Assembly: GCA_009829735.1 (NCBI GenBank)
Contig: CM020618.1
Span: forward strand, 16,477,346-16,541,345
DNA length: 64,000 nucleotides
DNA from: Pyropia yezoensis
Taxonomy: Eukaryota; Rhodophyta; Bangiophyceae; Bangiales; Bangiaceae
Direction: 5' to 3'
The notes below the pieces were generated by a model. That model made no database searches. It was not told the DNA's origin and saw nothing but the letters and a program-made list of their open reading frames with translations. This document shows positions 1 to 11,279 of this stretch, piece by piece (position 1 is the stretch's first letter; the number at the start of each line of letters is the position of its first letter). Both the position numbers and the translations under genes were made by a program.

Positions 1-3000
1 ATGAACTTATCGAACACGTACTCCTGCGGGCCCTGTTTGGCCGCAGGCAGCGAGGGTAAGCGCCACGCTTCCAACGCACGCGCCCAAGCTGGGTCACCTG
101 CAGGCCGTGGTGCAACTTTGACCACGTCCTGTCCGTTCACTGTGCGGACCCCATCATCACTTTCGATGGTGAAGCGCCGCCCATCAGTACGAAGGACCTG
201 GTACGGCCCCTTCGTCTGGAATACCAACTTACCCCCAGTTGGGGTGTGTGAGTGTACCAGTACCCAGTCACCCTGCTCGGGGACATGCTTAGCATTGCGC
301 ACCTTTTTGTCAAAAGTACGCTTGTAGCGCTTTTGCGCTTTGTCCATCTCAGCCCTCACTTTAGGGATGAGTTTTTCAAGCCTAGCAGCGAACTCCGCCT
401 TACTCTCAGTAGGAGTAGGCGTACTGCCACCATCCTCCCTAGTTGGGAGCGGCCGTCGCACGGCAATAGACCGCACGCGACGGGGGGTCACAAAAGTGAG
501 GGGTACTTCCCCGGTAGATGAGTGAACCTGCGAATTGTAGGCAGTGGTAAGAATAGAAGTGTATTGGTCCCACGTTTTCACGTGCTCACTCACATAGTGG
601 CGCAGCTGCCGAACAATAGTTTTGTTGAAGCGCTCCACCTGCCCATTAGTTTGTGGGTGGTAGGGGGTGGCATAGTTTGCCTTAACCCCCAACATATCCA
701 GCACTCCCTGAAACAGTACAGACGCAAATCGCGGTCCATTGTCCGATAGTGTACTATCCGGAATGCCATACGCGGCAACCCAGTGATCTAGGAAGGCTGA
801 CACGACCGACATGGCCGTGATCTCTGCCAGTGGGATCGCTCGCGTAAGTTTCGTGAAGCGGTCACAGATGACCAGGAGGTACTGGTTGCCCTCCTCGGTC
901 ACTGGCAGTGGCCCAAGGATGTCCATTGCCAACGCGGCAAAGGGCTCCTTGGCCGGGAACAATAGCATAGCCGTAGTAGGCCGCCGTTCCATCAGACGGT
1001 TCTGTGCACAACTTGTGCAGGCAGCCACCCAACTGTAGATGTCCACCACCATGGACGGCCAGTAGTACCTGGTCCTCAGGGTCTGGTACAGTTTACTTGA
1101 CCCCAGGTGTCCACCTGTGGGAGCGTTATGCTCCCTCTCAAGGATACTGTCCTTGACGGATGCGGGGACGACAAGTTGTTCGGTCCCCTGGAACACCCCC
1201 CTCCTCAAGAGGAGGCCATCGTCTCCGATAAAAAACCGTGTCTCCGCCACTGTATCCAGGGTATCCCTCTGCGACTTGCAGAAGGGATCCTCGGCCTGGG
1301 CCTTCACCACCTCGTCCAGGGACAGGGGCAAGTACTTCTTGTTCCCTGGCGCCTCGGGGTTCAACGCCTGACCCGAGCGCGTGACTACCCCCACGATAGG
1401 GATGTCCTCATCAACTGAGTTCGTGTCCAGCCCTTCGGTAGGTACCCTAGAGAGGCCGTCGGCAAGGGCATGTTGCCTGCCAGGTCGGTACTCAATATCA
1501 AAGTTGAAGGGTGCCAGTCGCACCCTCCACCGGTTGAGACGAGTGTTCGTACAATCCGTCTTGAAGACGAACTGCAACGCGCGGTGGTCACAGCGGATGA
1601 GGAGCTTCTCACCCTCTAGGTAGTGACGAAGTGACGTCACCGCCCACACCACTGCAAGTCCTTCCAACTCGGTGACTCCGTAGTTCTTCTCGGCCGAGTT
1701 CAGCCCCTTGCTGAAGTATCCCCCCGGCAAGTACTCCTTGTCCGGCTGCTGCTGAAGCAACACACAACCAAGTTGGTCGTAGCTCGCATCCACATCCAGG
1801 ATGTAATGGCCTCCCAATCTGGGAATAGCCAAGATGGGGGGCTTCAGCAGAAGGTCCCGAAGAGTCTCAAAGGATTCCTGCTCCACCCGACTTGGGGGAG
1901 GCAGGTGCTTCGGTAGCGTTGAGCTTACTAGCTCATTCAGCGGCTTCGCCACCTTGGCGAAGCCCTTGGTGAAACGTCGGTACACGTGACACATCCCGAG
2001 GAAGCTCCTCATCTGGGTCTGGGACCGGGGGTACTGAGCCTTACGGATGGCCCTCAAGTTTTTCTCGTTGACACTGAGACGCCCCGGACGGACAACATGT
2101 CCCAAGTATTCCACCTTTTGAGTGAAGAGGTGGCACTTACTCGCCTTCAGTGACACACCGGCGTCAGCAAGTAGCTTGAACACCTGGCCAAGATGGCCAA
2201 TGTGTTCTTCCGGACTTCGGGAGAACACAATGATATCGTCTAGGTACACGAGACAGATCTGCCACCGTACTCCGGCCAGAATCATGTCCATAGCGCGCTG
2301 GAATGTTGCCGGCGCGTTGCACAGTCCGAACGGTAGGCGCTTGCACTGGTAGGTACCACAGTGACAGGTAAAGATAGTTTTATGCCTGTCCTGCGGGGCA
2401 ATGGGAATTTGCCAGTACCCCGCGTTACAGTCCAGGGTAGAGAACACGTTTGCCTCCGCCAGAGAGTCCAGACAGTCGTCCATCCTAGGTAGGGGATAAC
2501 TGTCCTTCACCGTGCTCTCGTTGAGCTTACGGTAGTCGATACAGAACCGCGGGGTCCCATCAACTTTGGGGACGATAACCACCGGGCTCGCCCACTCGGC
2601 GTTGCTGGCCTCGATCACATCGAGGGCCTCCATGCGAGCAACTTGCTCCTTAACGAGGGCCCTTGAACGGGGCCCTCCCCTATACGGTTATTGGCGTATA
2701 CGGGGTGCACCGGGTTTCAACTCGATCCGGTGTTGGGTGGCTCTCATGAGTCCCAATTGACCATCCCACAACTTGTGATATTGGTCCAAGAGGCGTTCAA
2801 CTTGAACCCTCAACCTGGGTGGAACACCCTCCAAGTTCACATGGGGCCGAGGAGAGGCGGCCGACTTGGCTGGGTGCTTCTCCTTTCCGGACTTCGGGTC
2901 GCTACTCGCGTCCGCGTTGAGGGTGACCGCTACTACCGGTCCCTCATGTTGGTCGATATAGCCAAACTTGGCTCACGACTTGAAGTACTTCGATGACGAG

Positions 3001-3824
3001 CTCAGGTTCATAACCTGGATCCTCCACGGGACTCCGGCTTTGGAGTCCATCGTGCCAAGGGCAACATCCACTTGGTGCTTGCGAGCAGGACGGGGGTGAG
3101 GGTGCACCAACCCGTTCCCCGTATAATCAGTTACAACGTCAACGTGCGCCACCGAGTTGGGGGGCAACGTGACTTTACGGGCTAAACGCAGGGTAGCAGT
3201 AAACCCTTCTCTCACAGAGCAAAAAGGCTTCGACTGTGAGACTGTCACAGGAGCCACAGACTTTCCCTTAGCAAGGATGGGGATGGTCTCCCCATTCATC
3301 AACTTGACCCAATGCTCAGGGCCACGAATCAAAGGCACTTGTGTAACAACATGAGGGGTACCCAGAAGCAGGGGTACCGATATATTCTCCACTACTCCAT
3401 TGGTCACGTCGACCTCATGGGTTCCCAACCTAGTTGGTAGGGTCACGGCACCAACGATGGGAAGTACCCCACCATTGATATCGATCAAATGGTCAGCTTT
3501 AGACCTCCAGCGTTGAAGCTTCATCTCCTTTGGTAATCGCGACTTGCGTATCAAGGAGGCTCCTGACCCGGTATCAAGTACGATACGGGCACAGCAGGCG
3601 CGGCCGGGGGCAAGTCGCACCCGTCCAGCCACCTGGAAGTTCTCACCCGTCAGCACCGCGATGACCCGACGTGGGTTTACGTTCTTGGGGAGTCCTACCC
3701 GAGGTGGGCGGACTCCCTTAGGTCGCCGCAGTATCCGGCACGGTTGGTTCGTCCTCTTGACCCACTTGGCCGAGGCTGCCGTTGTGAGCTTTGGACGGCC
3801 AGCTCCAACGGTCATTCGTTTCCC
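1..3824 (-). pseudogene. Element E1 pol (protease-RT-RNase H-integrase), two internal stops, cut by window edge
   Basis: This is a Ty3/gypsy polyprotein read leftwards. The order is retropepsin (DTGSGAS, near 3560), reverse transcriptase (FCIDYRKLN, then YLDDIIVF near 2240), RNase H (LDVDASYDQ near 1780, ending at ALADGLSRV), the H2C2 integrase finger (about 1130-990), the DDE integrase core (SDNGP near 740, HPQTNGQVE near 650) and the start of a chromodomain (QEYVFDKF) at the very edge. I followed the frame by eye. It is open throughout except for TGA at 2973-2975 and TAA at 2688-2690, so it is a nearly intact but inactive copy. It is entered from gag by a -1 shift at 3818-3824. The chromodomain and 3' LTR lie outside the window. 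Confidence 0.9.
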
Positions 3825-5758
3825 GCCCACTTGGCGTCCGAATCTGAGGGCGAAGGGGAAGACGACGAGTCTGAGGACGACGTGTTCGCCTCCTCCGCCG
3901 AGGGTGTGGCGACCGCCACCACCGGTCGAGATCCACCCTCGCGGCGTGAACGTACTTCGTTCGTAGCCGACTTCCGGCTCGCATTCTTAACAAGTTGTTC
4001 AATGCGTTTACTCAACTTGGGGCACTCATATGCCCAGTGTCCATCGGAGTTGCAGTTCCAACACCGATGATCAGTTCCCGGAGGGGTCTTCCCGACTGGG
4101 GAAGACGAAGAGGTACCCTGGGAAGTTCCCACAGCAGCTACCACCCTTTCCTTGCGGATTCGGCGCGCCTCCCTCAGCTCTCTGGCCTGGCGCGCCTCCT
4201 CGCGTTCCTTGGCCAACTCGGCCTGACGCTCCTGGCGTTGTTCCTCCCGCAACTTGCGGTAGGCCTCACCTCTGCGGTAGGCGAACCTGGCCAACTCGGC
4301 CAGGGTCGCCCGGGCAGTGTTATGCTCCCGGGTCTCCATGCGGACTGACCAATGGAGCCCCTCCACAAACCGACTCTTCACCACAGCTTGTGGATGAAGA
4401 AACCCACAAAGATTGTTGAGCTTACGAACTCGCTCCGCAAAGGACAACTCGTCCTCAGCCTTTCCCTGGTGAGCTTGGGTAAACTCCTCAACTTGAGAAG
4501 CCAACGCTGCTTCATCCACCATGGCTCTCAACAACCAGTTGACGAGCTCCAAATAGGACGTCACCTCACCAGCGCCTCCACTTGAGGAGCTGGGCATGAC
4601 GGACATAAGTTCTGTCCGTAGGTCGCCCTTCGTAAACTCCTGTAGCATGTAAAAAGCCATGCCTTTACTTATGGCATTGTCGTCACAGGCTTTTGTGAAA
4701 CGACGTAGGAACTCAAAGACACGGAGGGGGGGAGTTCCATCCCACTCCGCTTTGTGCCCAAAAGAGTGAAGTGCATTCTTCTTGGCACGGCCCATGGCTC
4801 GGGCCTGGTCAGGACCATACGCCACCGACTTGTTGTGGAGGGCGTAGGTCTCACAGTCAAAGATCCTCTGGTAGACCGGGTTGGCTACCTGGATCTTGGG
4901 CGTCACCTCACGTTGAGGGAACAGCCGCTGTGGCACTGGGGTAAGCTCACCCTCAGTGCCTGTAGTCCGGCGCGGCGCGCTTGGTGTAGCCGCCGGCGTT
5001 TCCGGGAGAAACTCCCACATGAAGGGCGTACGCCCCACCGAGTATGGTGTGGCTCCCTCTTTGGGAGTCACAGGGGTCGCCCCCTGTTCGGGGTGACCCG
5101 AGAGAGGCGTCAGGAGGGATTCCCCCTGCGCCTGCGGGCTCGAAAGCCTCAACCCGGTCTGGACATTAAGGCCATCTGGCAAACTCGCCACAATCTTATT
5201 CAGAATAGTATTCGTCATCGTGACCACCAGGTCCGGCAAAGTCTGCCGCAACACATTGGTCGCCTCCCGACGGACAGTTTCCGCGAGGGGTGGATTGTCG
5301 ACTCCAGTTGAGTCTCGGTCCGCCTCCGGGAGTCCACCTGAGGGGTAACCACGATCCTCAGGGGTCTCAACCGGGGGCATGGGCGCGAGCCCATCGCCGA
5401 CCAACGGAGGTCCGCCGTCCTCCGAAAGCCTAGCTGGCGACGGCTCCAAGCCAAAGTTGGCTCCAACCCGAGTGGAGCCCGCGGGGACAGTCCTCACCCC
5501 TTGGGACGTTCCCGTTGCGCTTACCACACGGTGGCCAGACTTCGGCCCACCCGCATCAGAGGTGTCACCCGAGTGAACTCCCGACTGAGTCGGGGTGGCC
5601 TTTTGCCCGCCCGCACTTCCAGTCCTGCTGGCTTGAGGGACCTCTAGTCCCTCTGCGACCCCAGGTAAACCCACCTGTGTCTCACCAGTATTCGAAGGCA
5701 CTGAAGTACGTGCGTCACCCGTGTACTCCCCGGACGACGGGGGGTCCGAGCTGGCCAT
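3812..5758 (-). CDS. Element E1 gag
   Basis: This is the structural Gag polyprotein of E1, about 648 aa from the ATG at 5758. It has a Pro/Gly-rich N-terminal third and then a capsid-like core resembling the Gag cores of B and C (hallmark KACDDNAISKGMAFY). A charged coiled-coil-like Arg/Glu stretch follows, then one CX2CX4HX4C zinc knuckle (CWNCNSDGHWAYEC) for RNA binding. A reading frame without ATG extends slightly further upstream; ATG 5758 is preferred because it lies just inside the primer-binding site. The ORF is intact. The last codons are GGA-AAC-GAA-TGA, which form a frameshift signal. Confidence 0.88.
   Translation of the reverse strand: MASSDPPSSGEYTGDARTSVPSNTGETQVGLPGVAEGLEVPQASRTGSAGGQKATPTQSGVHSGDTSDAGGPKSGHRVVSATGTSQGVRTVPAGSTRVGANFGLEPSPARLSEDGGPPLVGDGLAPMPPVETPEDRGYPSGGLPEADRDSTGVDNPPLAETVRREATNVLRQTLPDLVVTMTNTILNKIVASLPDGLNVQTGLRLSSPQAQGESLLTPLSGHPEQGATPVTPKEGATPYSVGRTPFMWEFLPETPAATPSAPRRTTGTEGELTPVPQRLFPQREVTPKIQVANPVYQRIFDCETYALHNKSVAYGPDQARAMGRAKKNALHSFGHKAEWDGTPPLRVFEFLRRFTKACDDNAISKGMAFYMLQEFTKGDLRTELMSVMPSSSSGGAGEVTSYLELVNWLLRAMVDEAALASQVEEFTQAHQGKAEDELSFAERVRKLNNLCGFLHPQAVVKSRFVEGLHWSVRMETREHNTARATLAELARFAYRRGEAYRKLREEQRQERQAELAKEREEARQARELREARRIRKERVVAAVGTSQGTSSSSPVGKTPPGTDHRCWNCNSDGHWAYECPKLSKRIEQLVKNASRKSATNEVRSRREGGSRPVVAVATPSAEEANTSSSDSSSSPSPSDSDAKWAGNE
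3818..3824 (-). promoter_or_regulatory. Putative -1 ribosomal frameshift heptamer G GGA AAC (E1)
   Basis: The heptamer is phased exactly in the gag frame (G|GGA|AAC), one codon before the gag stop. The -1 frame continues straight into the protease. G GGA AAC is an accepted X XXY YYZ slippery class. The same arrangement recurs in elements B and C. I did not fold a downstream stimulator. Confidence 0.65.
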
Positions 5759-5858
5759 GTTGGCTAACAATCCGTATGACACGGTCCAAGTCCACCGTTC
5801 CTCTGAGACAGAGGGCCCCCTACACCCGAATGCACCCGGAGGTAAAGTTTACCTCTGT

Positions 5859-5875
5859 CCCCTGCTGATCCACCA
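5859..5875 (-). other. Primer-binding site of E1
   Basis: On the minus strand this reads TGGTGGATCAGCAGGGG. It starts 2 nt after the LTR terminus (CCACA) and begins with TGG, the complement of a tRNA CCA end. B and C have nearly the same 16-17 nt (TGGTGGAGCAGCAGGG) in the same place, so these three families share a primer tRNA. I did not identify the tRNA. Confidence 0.7.
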
Positions 5876-5877
5876 AA

Positions 5878-6180
5878 TGTGGCAAAAACCTCTCACACAC
5901 GCGACACCCAAGTTGGGGCGGTGTACAAGGGCTGCCTCCCGTGTCGGGGGAACCGGAAGAAGTGCAAGTCGCACACACTCTGTCCCTGTTGTGGGGCAAA
6001 CCCCCCACTGACAAACAAGAAGATGGTGTGTGGTCCAACAGTTTCTTGGTCGGGACGGGGACGCTGGGCCAAGCCCCGCTGTCCCTCCCCTTATCCCCCC
6101 AGGGTCCTCTCAGAATCTCGCCAGTCCGAATCTCCCACCCCAGCACCTGCCCACCGGGCCACACGAAAAATCAAGACAGT
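5878..6180 (-). repeat. 5' LTR of E1 (outer end uncertain)
   Basis: The inner boundary is clear: plus-strand TGTGG starts at 5878, next to the primer-binding site. The outer end is not fixed because the 3' LTR is off-window. A CA dinucleotide near 6179 (AAGACA) is a reasonable end, giving about 300 bp. No target duplication can be tested. A Cys-rich translation here (5936-6010, plus strand) is taken as chance. Confidence 0.5.
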
Positions 6181-6197
6181 AAATGCAGAAAACCCTC

Positions 6198-6214
6198 AAA
6201 TCCAAGTTGGATTT
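6198..6214. repeat. Short inverted repeat near the left end of element D
   Basis: AAATCCAA-G-TTGGATTT is an 8-bp perfect inverted repeat with a 1-nt spacer, 34 bp upstream of the ATG of the SANT-like ORF. It may be a terminal or subterminal motif of the DNA transposon. The TTGG/CCAA theme recurs at 50767-50837 near the other end. Confidence 0.3.
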
Positions 6215-6247
6215 ACTACTAAGCTAACTATCCCAAACTTAGGGAAT

Positions 6248-9200
6248 ATGGACCCAAATGCAGGGGGAGGAACGGATCAGGCTGGTGGCCTGCCGCCCCT
6301 TCCATGGCACGTGTTGCCCCCCTACCTGGGGGACAATACTGCCACACTCCGCAGAGGGTCGGGGGACCGCGGCCGAGGCGCCGGTGCACCCTTCTCCGCC
6401 AGTGTTGCCGACGACTCTGGCAGTGTGGGGTCCAGCGCCAGCGGCGGCGGCCTCACCGCGCCTCCGCTCAGCGTCCGCGGAGGGGGGGCAAGCCGAGGGG
6501 GGCCCGCTGGACGCGGCACGACGAGCGGCGGAGGTGGCAGGCGCCCTCCCACGGGAGGCCGCGCTCATCCTAACGGGGACGATAACGGCCTCACCGACGG
6601 GGAGGGGCACTCTGAGGGGGAGGCCGCCGCCGCAGCCGCTGGTGCTCGCACGCGCCGATGCGCCGGTCGAGGCGCCCGAGGTGGCGCACAAGGGGGAGGT
6701 CGAGTGGAGCCTGCAGGTGGACGAGGAACTGCAGCCGCCGCGGCCGCCATCGGGTGCGGCCGCGGACGCGGACGAGGCGGCCTCGCCAGAGGCCGCGGAG
6801 GCGGAGCGACTGTGTGCGCTGCAGGAACTGGAGTGGGAGCTCGCATCAACATCAACGGGGTCACATTCTCCGACATCGAGCGTGTAAAGCTAAGCAAGGC
6901 CTGGCTGGAGGAGTCTGAGAACGCGGTGGTGGGGACGGACCAGAACGGGCAGGAGTTTTTTGCGGTCGTCACGGCCAAATTCCTGGACCACATGGACAGC
7001 CTCACGGTGCCTGTACGAGGAGACTGACTGGGGGAGAGGCTGGTGCGCGAGATGACCGGGGTGCAGCGGTACTACCGGAAGCTTTCCAAGCAGGTGATGC
7101 GGCTGGTGTCGGCCCGTTTGTTTATTGAGAGCCTAAACCTGACGAACAATCCGAGCGAGCGGGACATGGAGCTGGCGATGATGGCCCACTTTGAGAGGAT
7201 GGACTGGTATGAGGCCATTCGGATCGGGAGATAAGTGCCGAACCCGGCGCTTCTGACGCGGGAGAGCCGGGCGGGGCACTGGCTTGAAGCGTAGCGTGTC
7301 CTGTGCGTGTCGGAAAAATACAGTGGCGCTGCCGCGAGCGCCGCCCTTGCGGCCCCTCGGTATCGCTACCGTGTGAGTGTGGCGGCTGGAAGCTCCGCCG
7401 CGGCGACGGCGGGTGAGCGTGCGGCCGGTGGGCGTGGTGCTTTGGGTGGTGCTGCGTCCTCTGCAGTGCTATCGGCCGCAACCGCGTCCGCAAGAGGGGC
7501 GGCGGCGGCCGCCGACGGCACGGCGTTGCAAGATGCTGAGGACGATGACATACCCTTGGCATCTGGCAAGCGCCGACGCCCGTCGTCGCTTGCGGAACGG
7601 TGTGAGGAACCACCCACACTTGGGCAGCCCTCAACATACTCTTGCTGGTGTCAGCTGCCCGTGCCAGCCAAGAGGGCGCCAGGGTGCGGGGAAGAGGATG
7701 GTGGTCTCGACGGGGGTGGGTCTGGGGAAGAAGACGGCGCAACGTCGGTGGTGATCGAGGCGGGTTCAAAGGGTTAACGTCGTCTTTGGTCTGTGTCTCT
7801 GGTTGCCCCTCCGGTCTCCTTCGGTGGCGCCGACACCCACGCACTATATACTCGCGTCGAGGCACCCGAGGTGCCCCAAAGCATGCGTTTCCTCGTCGCG
7901 CCGCCGCCAGGCACAAAACGGCCCAAAAACAAAGCATGTCTCTCAGAACAAAGCATGGGCGGGCGTGCGCACTAAAGGAGTGCAGCCCCGGTTTCCCCAA
8001 ACGAAGGGATCCGGCGTGCAGCGCCTAATGCGCCGTCCCAGCCGGCCCCAGACGCCAGGCAGTCTGAAGGTCTGAGGGGCGTGTAAGCATGGTTCGATCG
8101 TGTCGATCGAATCTGCCAGCCTGCTAGCCAGTCACATAGTTGCAATGCTGCGGCGAGGACATTCCAACGGAGTCGCCAGCTGTGGCAGATGTGGCTCGTC
8201 ATGGGTGCTGACGGTGGCGCCTTTCGACAGGCCATGATGCGTTGTCGATGGCCGCTGTCGTGCGGCCAGCCGACACCGTCAGACAGCGGCTGAATTATCA
8301 TGAGTCTGGACGGTACACCGCGTCATGCCCAACAATTCAAAGACTTGATCCATGTTGCTAAGAGTTGGTTCGGCAGGCTCTGCAAGGAGAGGTCCCAGAT
8401 ACTATCCCTGAGGTATGAGGCATGGGATTAGGGGGGAAATCCTATCAAACGGCCTCTCGGCACGCAGGTGACGCTGGCGCAAAACGCGGCGCGGGCGCGG
8501 GACTTGGCCATGGAGAAGGAGAGCAAGGCCAAAATGGAAGCGCTGCAGATCCTTGCTGGGGCCACGGCACACAGGAATCTGGTCGCCGCCCTGTCGGCCC
8601 CCGCAAATCGCGACATCCCGCGCTTTCGGGACTTCCTGGATCGAAGGGCAGATGCCCTGATGGCCGAGCATATGGCGGGTATCGTGGGGGTTGTGGTGAG
8701 TACCGGCCACGACGGCTCATCCGCGGGTGTGGTTGCGGCGGCAGCCGCCGGGGAGGCCGCGCACAATCGGCGTGTTGCAGCTCCCACCGCCGCGGCGGCC
8801 GCGGCCGCGGCCGCCCGGGGCAGCCCCCCTAACGGCGCTTCTGCTGGAGCGGCCGCGGCTGCAGCCGAGGAGGCCACCAAAAATCGCCGTCGTGAGGCTT
8901 TGGCCGCCGCGGCCGCTGGGGGCGGCGACCCTGACGGCCTTTGTCCTGGAGCGGCCGCGGCGGCTGCCGATATGCCGGCCGCCAATGGCCGGCGCGCACC
9001 CGCCCTGACTTTGCATCGAGGCGGCCTCGGGGCTGCGTGAGGCACTGATGGGGAGGGTGGGGACTATGACGGTGGCGGGGACGAGGGCACCTACGTTGCA
9101 GAGGAAGGGGTACCGAGGGCGGAGGCCGCGGCTACTGCAAACGCTACCGCCGCCGCATCGCCAGGTCGCTCTTCGACCACCCAGGGGGTAGCTCCCGCGC

Positions 9201-9715
9201 CGGTGATCGCACCATTTTCTAGCGGAGTGGACTCTCCGGAGGCACCATCGTCTCCCTCTTATTTTCCCAGGCCACCCCCGTCCCCGCCCTCGGCCCCTGT
9301 CCTGTGGCCATGGCCATCGGTCTCCTCTCAGCCCGCTCGTACTGTGGGTGCGAGTGCGCGGGCGGGACCGGCGGCGGATCTGGTGGCGGATGCGCCTCCG
9401 ACGGCGGCGTCTGAGGCACCGAATCCCCGCTATGCGGCCGACTTGTTGTCTGTTGGCCGCCGCGCGCAGATAACCAAGCAACTGCAGTTTGCGGCAGCGT
9501 CTGGGTTCATGAGCCTGAAGGAGAAGGGGCGAACTCGTGCACCTGCTTGCCGATCCCCCGTCCCTTCCCCGGAGCCGTCCGACCGCGGCGGCTCGAACGC
9601 GCACGAAGAGGAGGTTTTTGAAAATGTGGAGGACGATGACGAGGACTTCAAACTCCTCATCGGGGTTGTCAAGAGCATGAAGGAGGAGGACGACGACGAC
9701 GAGTTGTTCCGGTAA
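6248..9715 (+). pseudogene. PIF/Harbinger-type SANT/Myb-like DNA-binding ORF (ORF1 of element D), broken
   Basis: One reading frame runs from ATG 6248 to 9715, ending in an acidic EEDDDDELFR tail. It starts with a Gly/Ala/Arg-rich region. A SANT/NAM-associated-like block follows (VTFSDIERVKLSKAWL, then VVGTDQNGQEFF near 6900, then RYYRKLSKQV) with a later RPLGTQ motif. In PIF/Harbinger transposons this two-part protein binds DNA and helps the transposase. It is interrupted in frame by TGA 7025-7027, TAA 7232-7234, a TAG near 7292, a solo LTR at 7601-8447 (the duplication restores the frame at R|PLGTQ) and TGA 9038-9040. The region 7235-7325 could be an unrecognised intron. The partner transposase is the split minus-strand gene at 13642-14150 and 48745-49510. 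Confidence 0.65.
7601..8447 (-). repeat. Solo LTR of family A
   Basis: It aligns over most of its length with the LTRs of element A (14151-15073 and 47823-48744), starting TGTGAGGA and ending CTATCA. The flanks carry a perfect 5-bp duplication AACGG (7596-7600 and 8448-8452). No internal region is present, so it is a recombination product. It is more divergent in its right half and shorter (847 vs 923 bp). A TATATA motif at 7845-7850 is conserved with both other LTRs. Confidence 0.88.
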
Positions 9716-9949
9716 TGACGCGTGCTTTGTTTTGGGAGTTGTGCGGGCTTCCTTTTGAGTGCTCTCCACGCCCGCTTTTCTTTGTGCGCTGTGCATGCCT
9801 GCTTTTGTTTGCGTGTTTTTTGGATGTTGTGGTGTGCCTTGGTCGGCGTCTGAGTGTGTTATGTTTGGACGCAGGCATCAAAGGATTTATTTTTTCCGCT
9901 CGGGCTTTTTCTTTCCTTGACACACCAGCCCGCCAAACTCTCATGTCGC

Positions 9950-11250
9950 AGCCGGCAGCAGCAGCCGCCGCTGCCAACCTTGAGGGGGTGCTCTTGGGTG
10001 GGGGGACAGCCGAGTATGGCTTCCGGCGGCGGCCGCCGCCGCCAACATTTAGCGAGGGATGCAAGACGGAAGAGGCCGCCGCGTTTGGCCGCCGACGGCG
10101 GCCGCTGCTGTAAGCTTTGAATAGGGGATGGGGGCGGGAGAAACGGCATAGCATGGCATTCGGCGGCGGCCGCCGCTGCCAACATTGAGTTGGGCATGGT
10201 GGGGGGGTGGCAGACAGGTACGGCGGCCGACGGCGGCCACCGATGTCAGCATTGAGTGGGGTAACGAGGCCGAAGAGGCGGCCTAGTTTGGCGGCCGGCG
10301 GCTGCCGCCGCTACCAACATTGAGTGGAGGAAGGGGGGGGGGACAGGCAGGCAGGTACGGCGGCCGACGGCGACCGCCCCTGCGTGCAGCGACTGCGTGC
10401 TTTTGGGGTAGCGGGCAGGAGGGTATCGCGGGAGGCGGCGGCCGCTGCGAGCATTGAGTGGGTTGTGTTGGGGGCGAGAACGCCGGGTATGGCGGATTTT
10501 GGCGGCCGCCGCAGCGGGCAGTCACTGGGTGGTCTTCGGGGGGGGGAACACCGGGGTTCGGTGGCTGGGTGGCGGCCGCCTCTGCCAGCCTTGAGCGGGT
10601 CGTCTTGAGGAGTGCGACCGCCGTGTATGGCGGTCGGAGGCGGCCGCCGCGACCAAAATTGAACGGGGAATATGGGTGGGGGAGTCGGCCAAGTGTGGCG
10701 GCCGGCGGCGGCTGCCGCAGCCAACATTGATTGGCGGTTGACGTGGGGGGGGGCGCACCAGGGTCGCGGCCAGCGGAGGCCGCCGCTGTGTGCGGTGAAA
10801 GGGTTGTGTTGGGCACGTGGGCCGCGGGATTCGGCCGCCGGCAGGGGCCGCCGCTACCGGGATTGAGTGGCGAATGGTGGGATGGCGGGCAGCCAAGTAT
10901 GGCGGCCGATGGTGGCTGCTGCTGTTGACATCGAGCGGGTAGTGGGCAGGGAAAAGGCGACCGCGTTTTGTGCCCGATGGCGGCCGCCGCTGTCAACATT
11001 GAGCCGGTGGTGAGGCGGGAAGATGCGGCCGCTTCTGGCTCCCCAGGGCGGCCGCCGTTGCCCAAATTGACTGGGGGATGATGCGGGGGGGGACCGCCAA
11101 GTATGGCGCCATACAGCGGCCGCCTCTGCCAACAATGGGTGGGTGGTGAGTGGGTCGGGGGGGGGCGGTTGTGGGAGCTGGCCGCAGCCGCAGCTGCCAA
11201 CTTCAAGTGGGTGACGGTGGGGGCAGGTTTTTTGCTGCCCTTCAGGTTTT
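9950..11250 (+). repeat. Left arm of inverted ~67-bp minisatellite array
   Basis: Degenerate units of about 67 bp each contain a GGCGGCCGCCGC core followed by CCAACATTGAGTGG. Unit landmarks occur near 10184, 10247, 10318, 10452, 10590, 10655, 10722, 10860, 10930, 10995, 11060 and 11125. There is no convincing coding content; the long open frames here are composition artefacts. The arm begins after a T-rich stretch and a motif CACACCAGCCCGCCAA. Confidence 0.8.
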
Positions 11251-11279
11251 TTCCCCTTGACAAACCAGCCCACTAAGTC

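Noticed and set aside
5936..6010. Cys-rich plus-strand translation (several CxxC) as a zinc-finger gene
   Set aside because: It lies within the E1 LTR and upstream of the natural ATG of the SANT-like ORF, with no family match.
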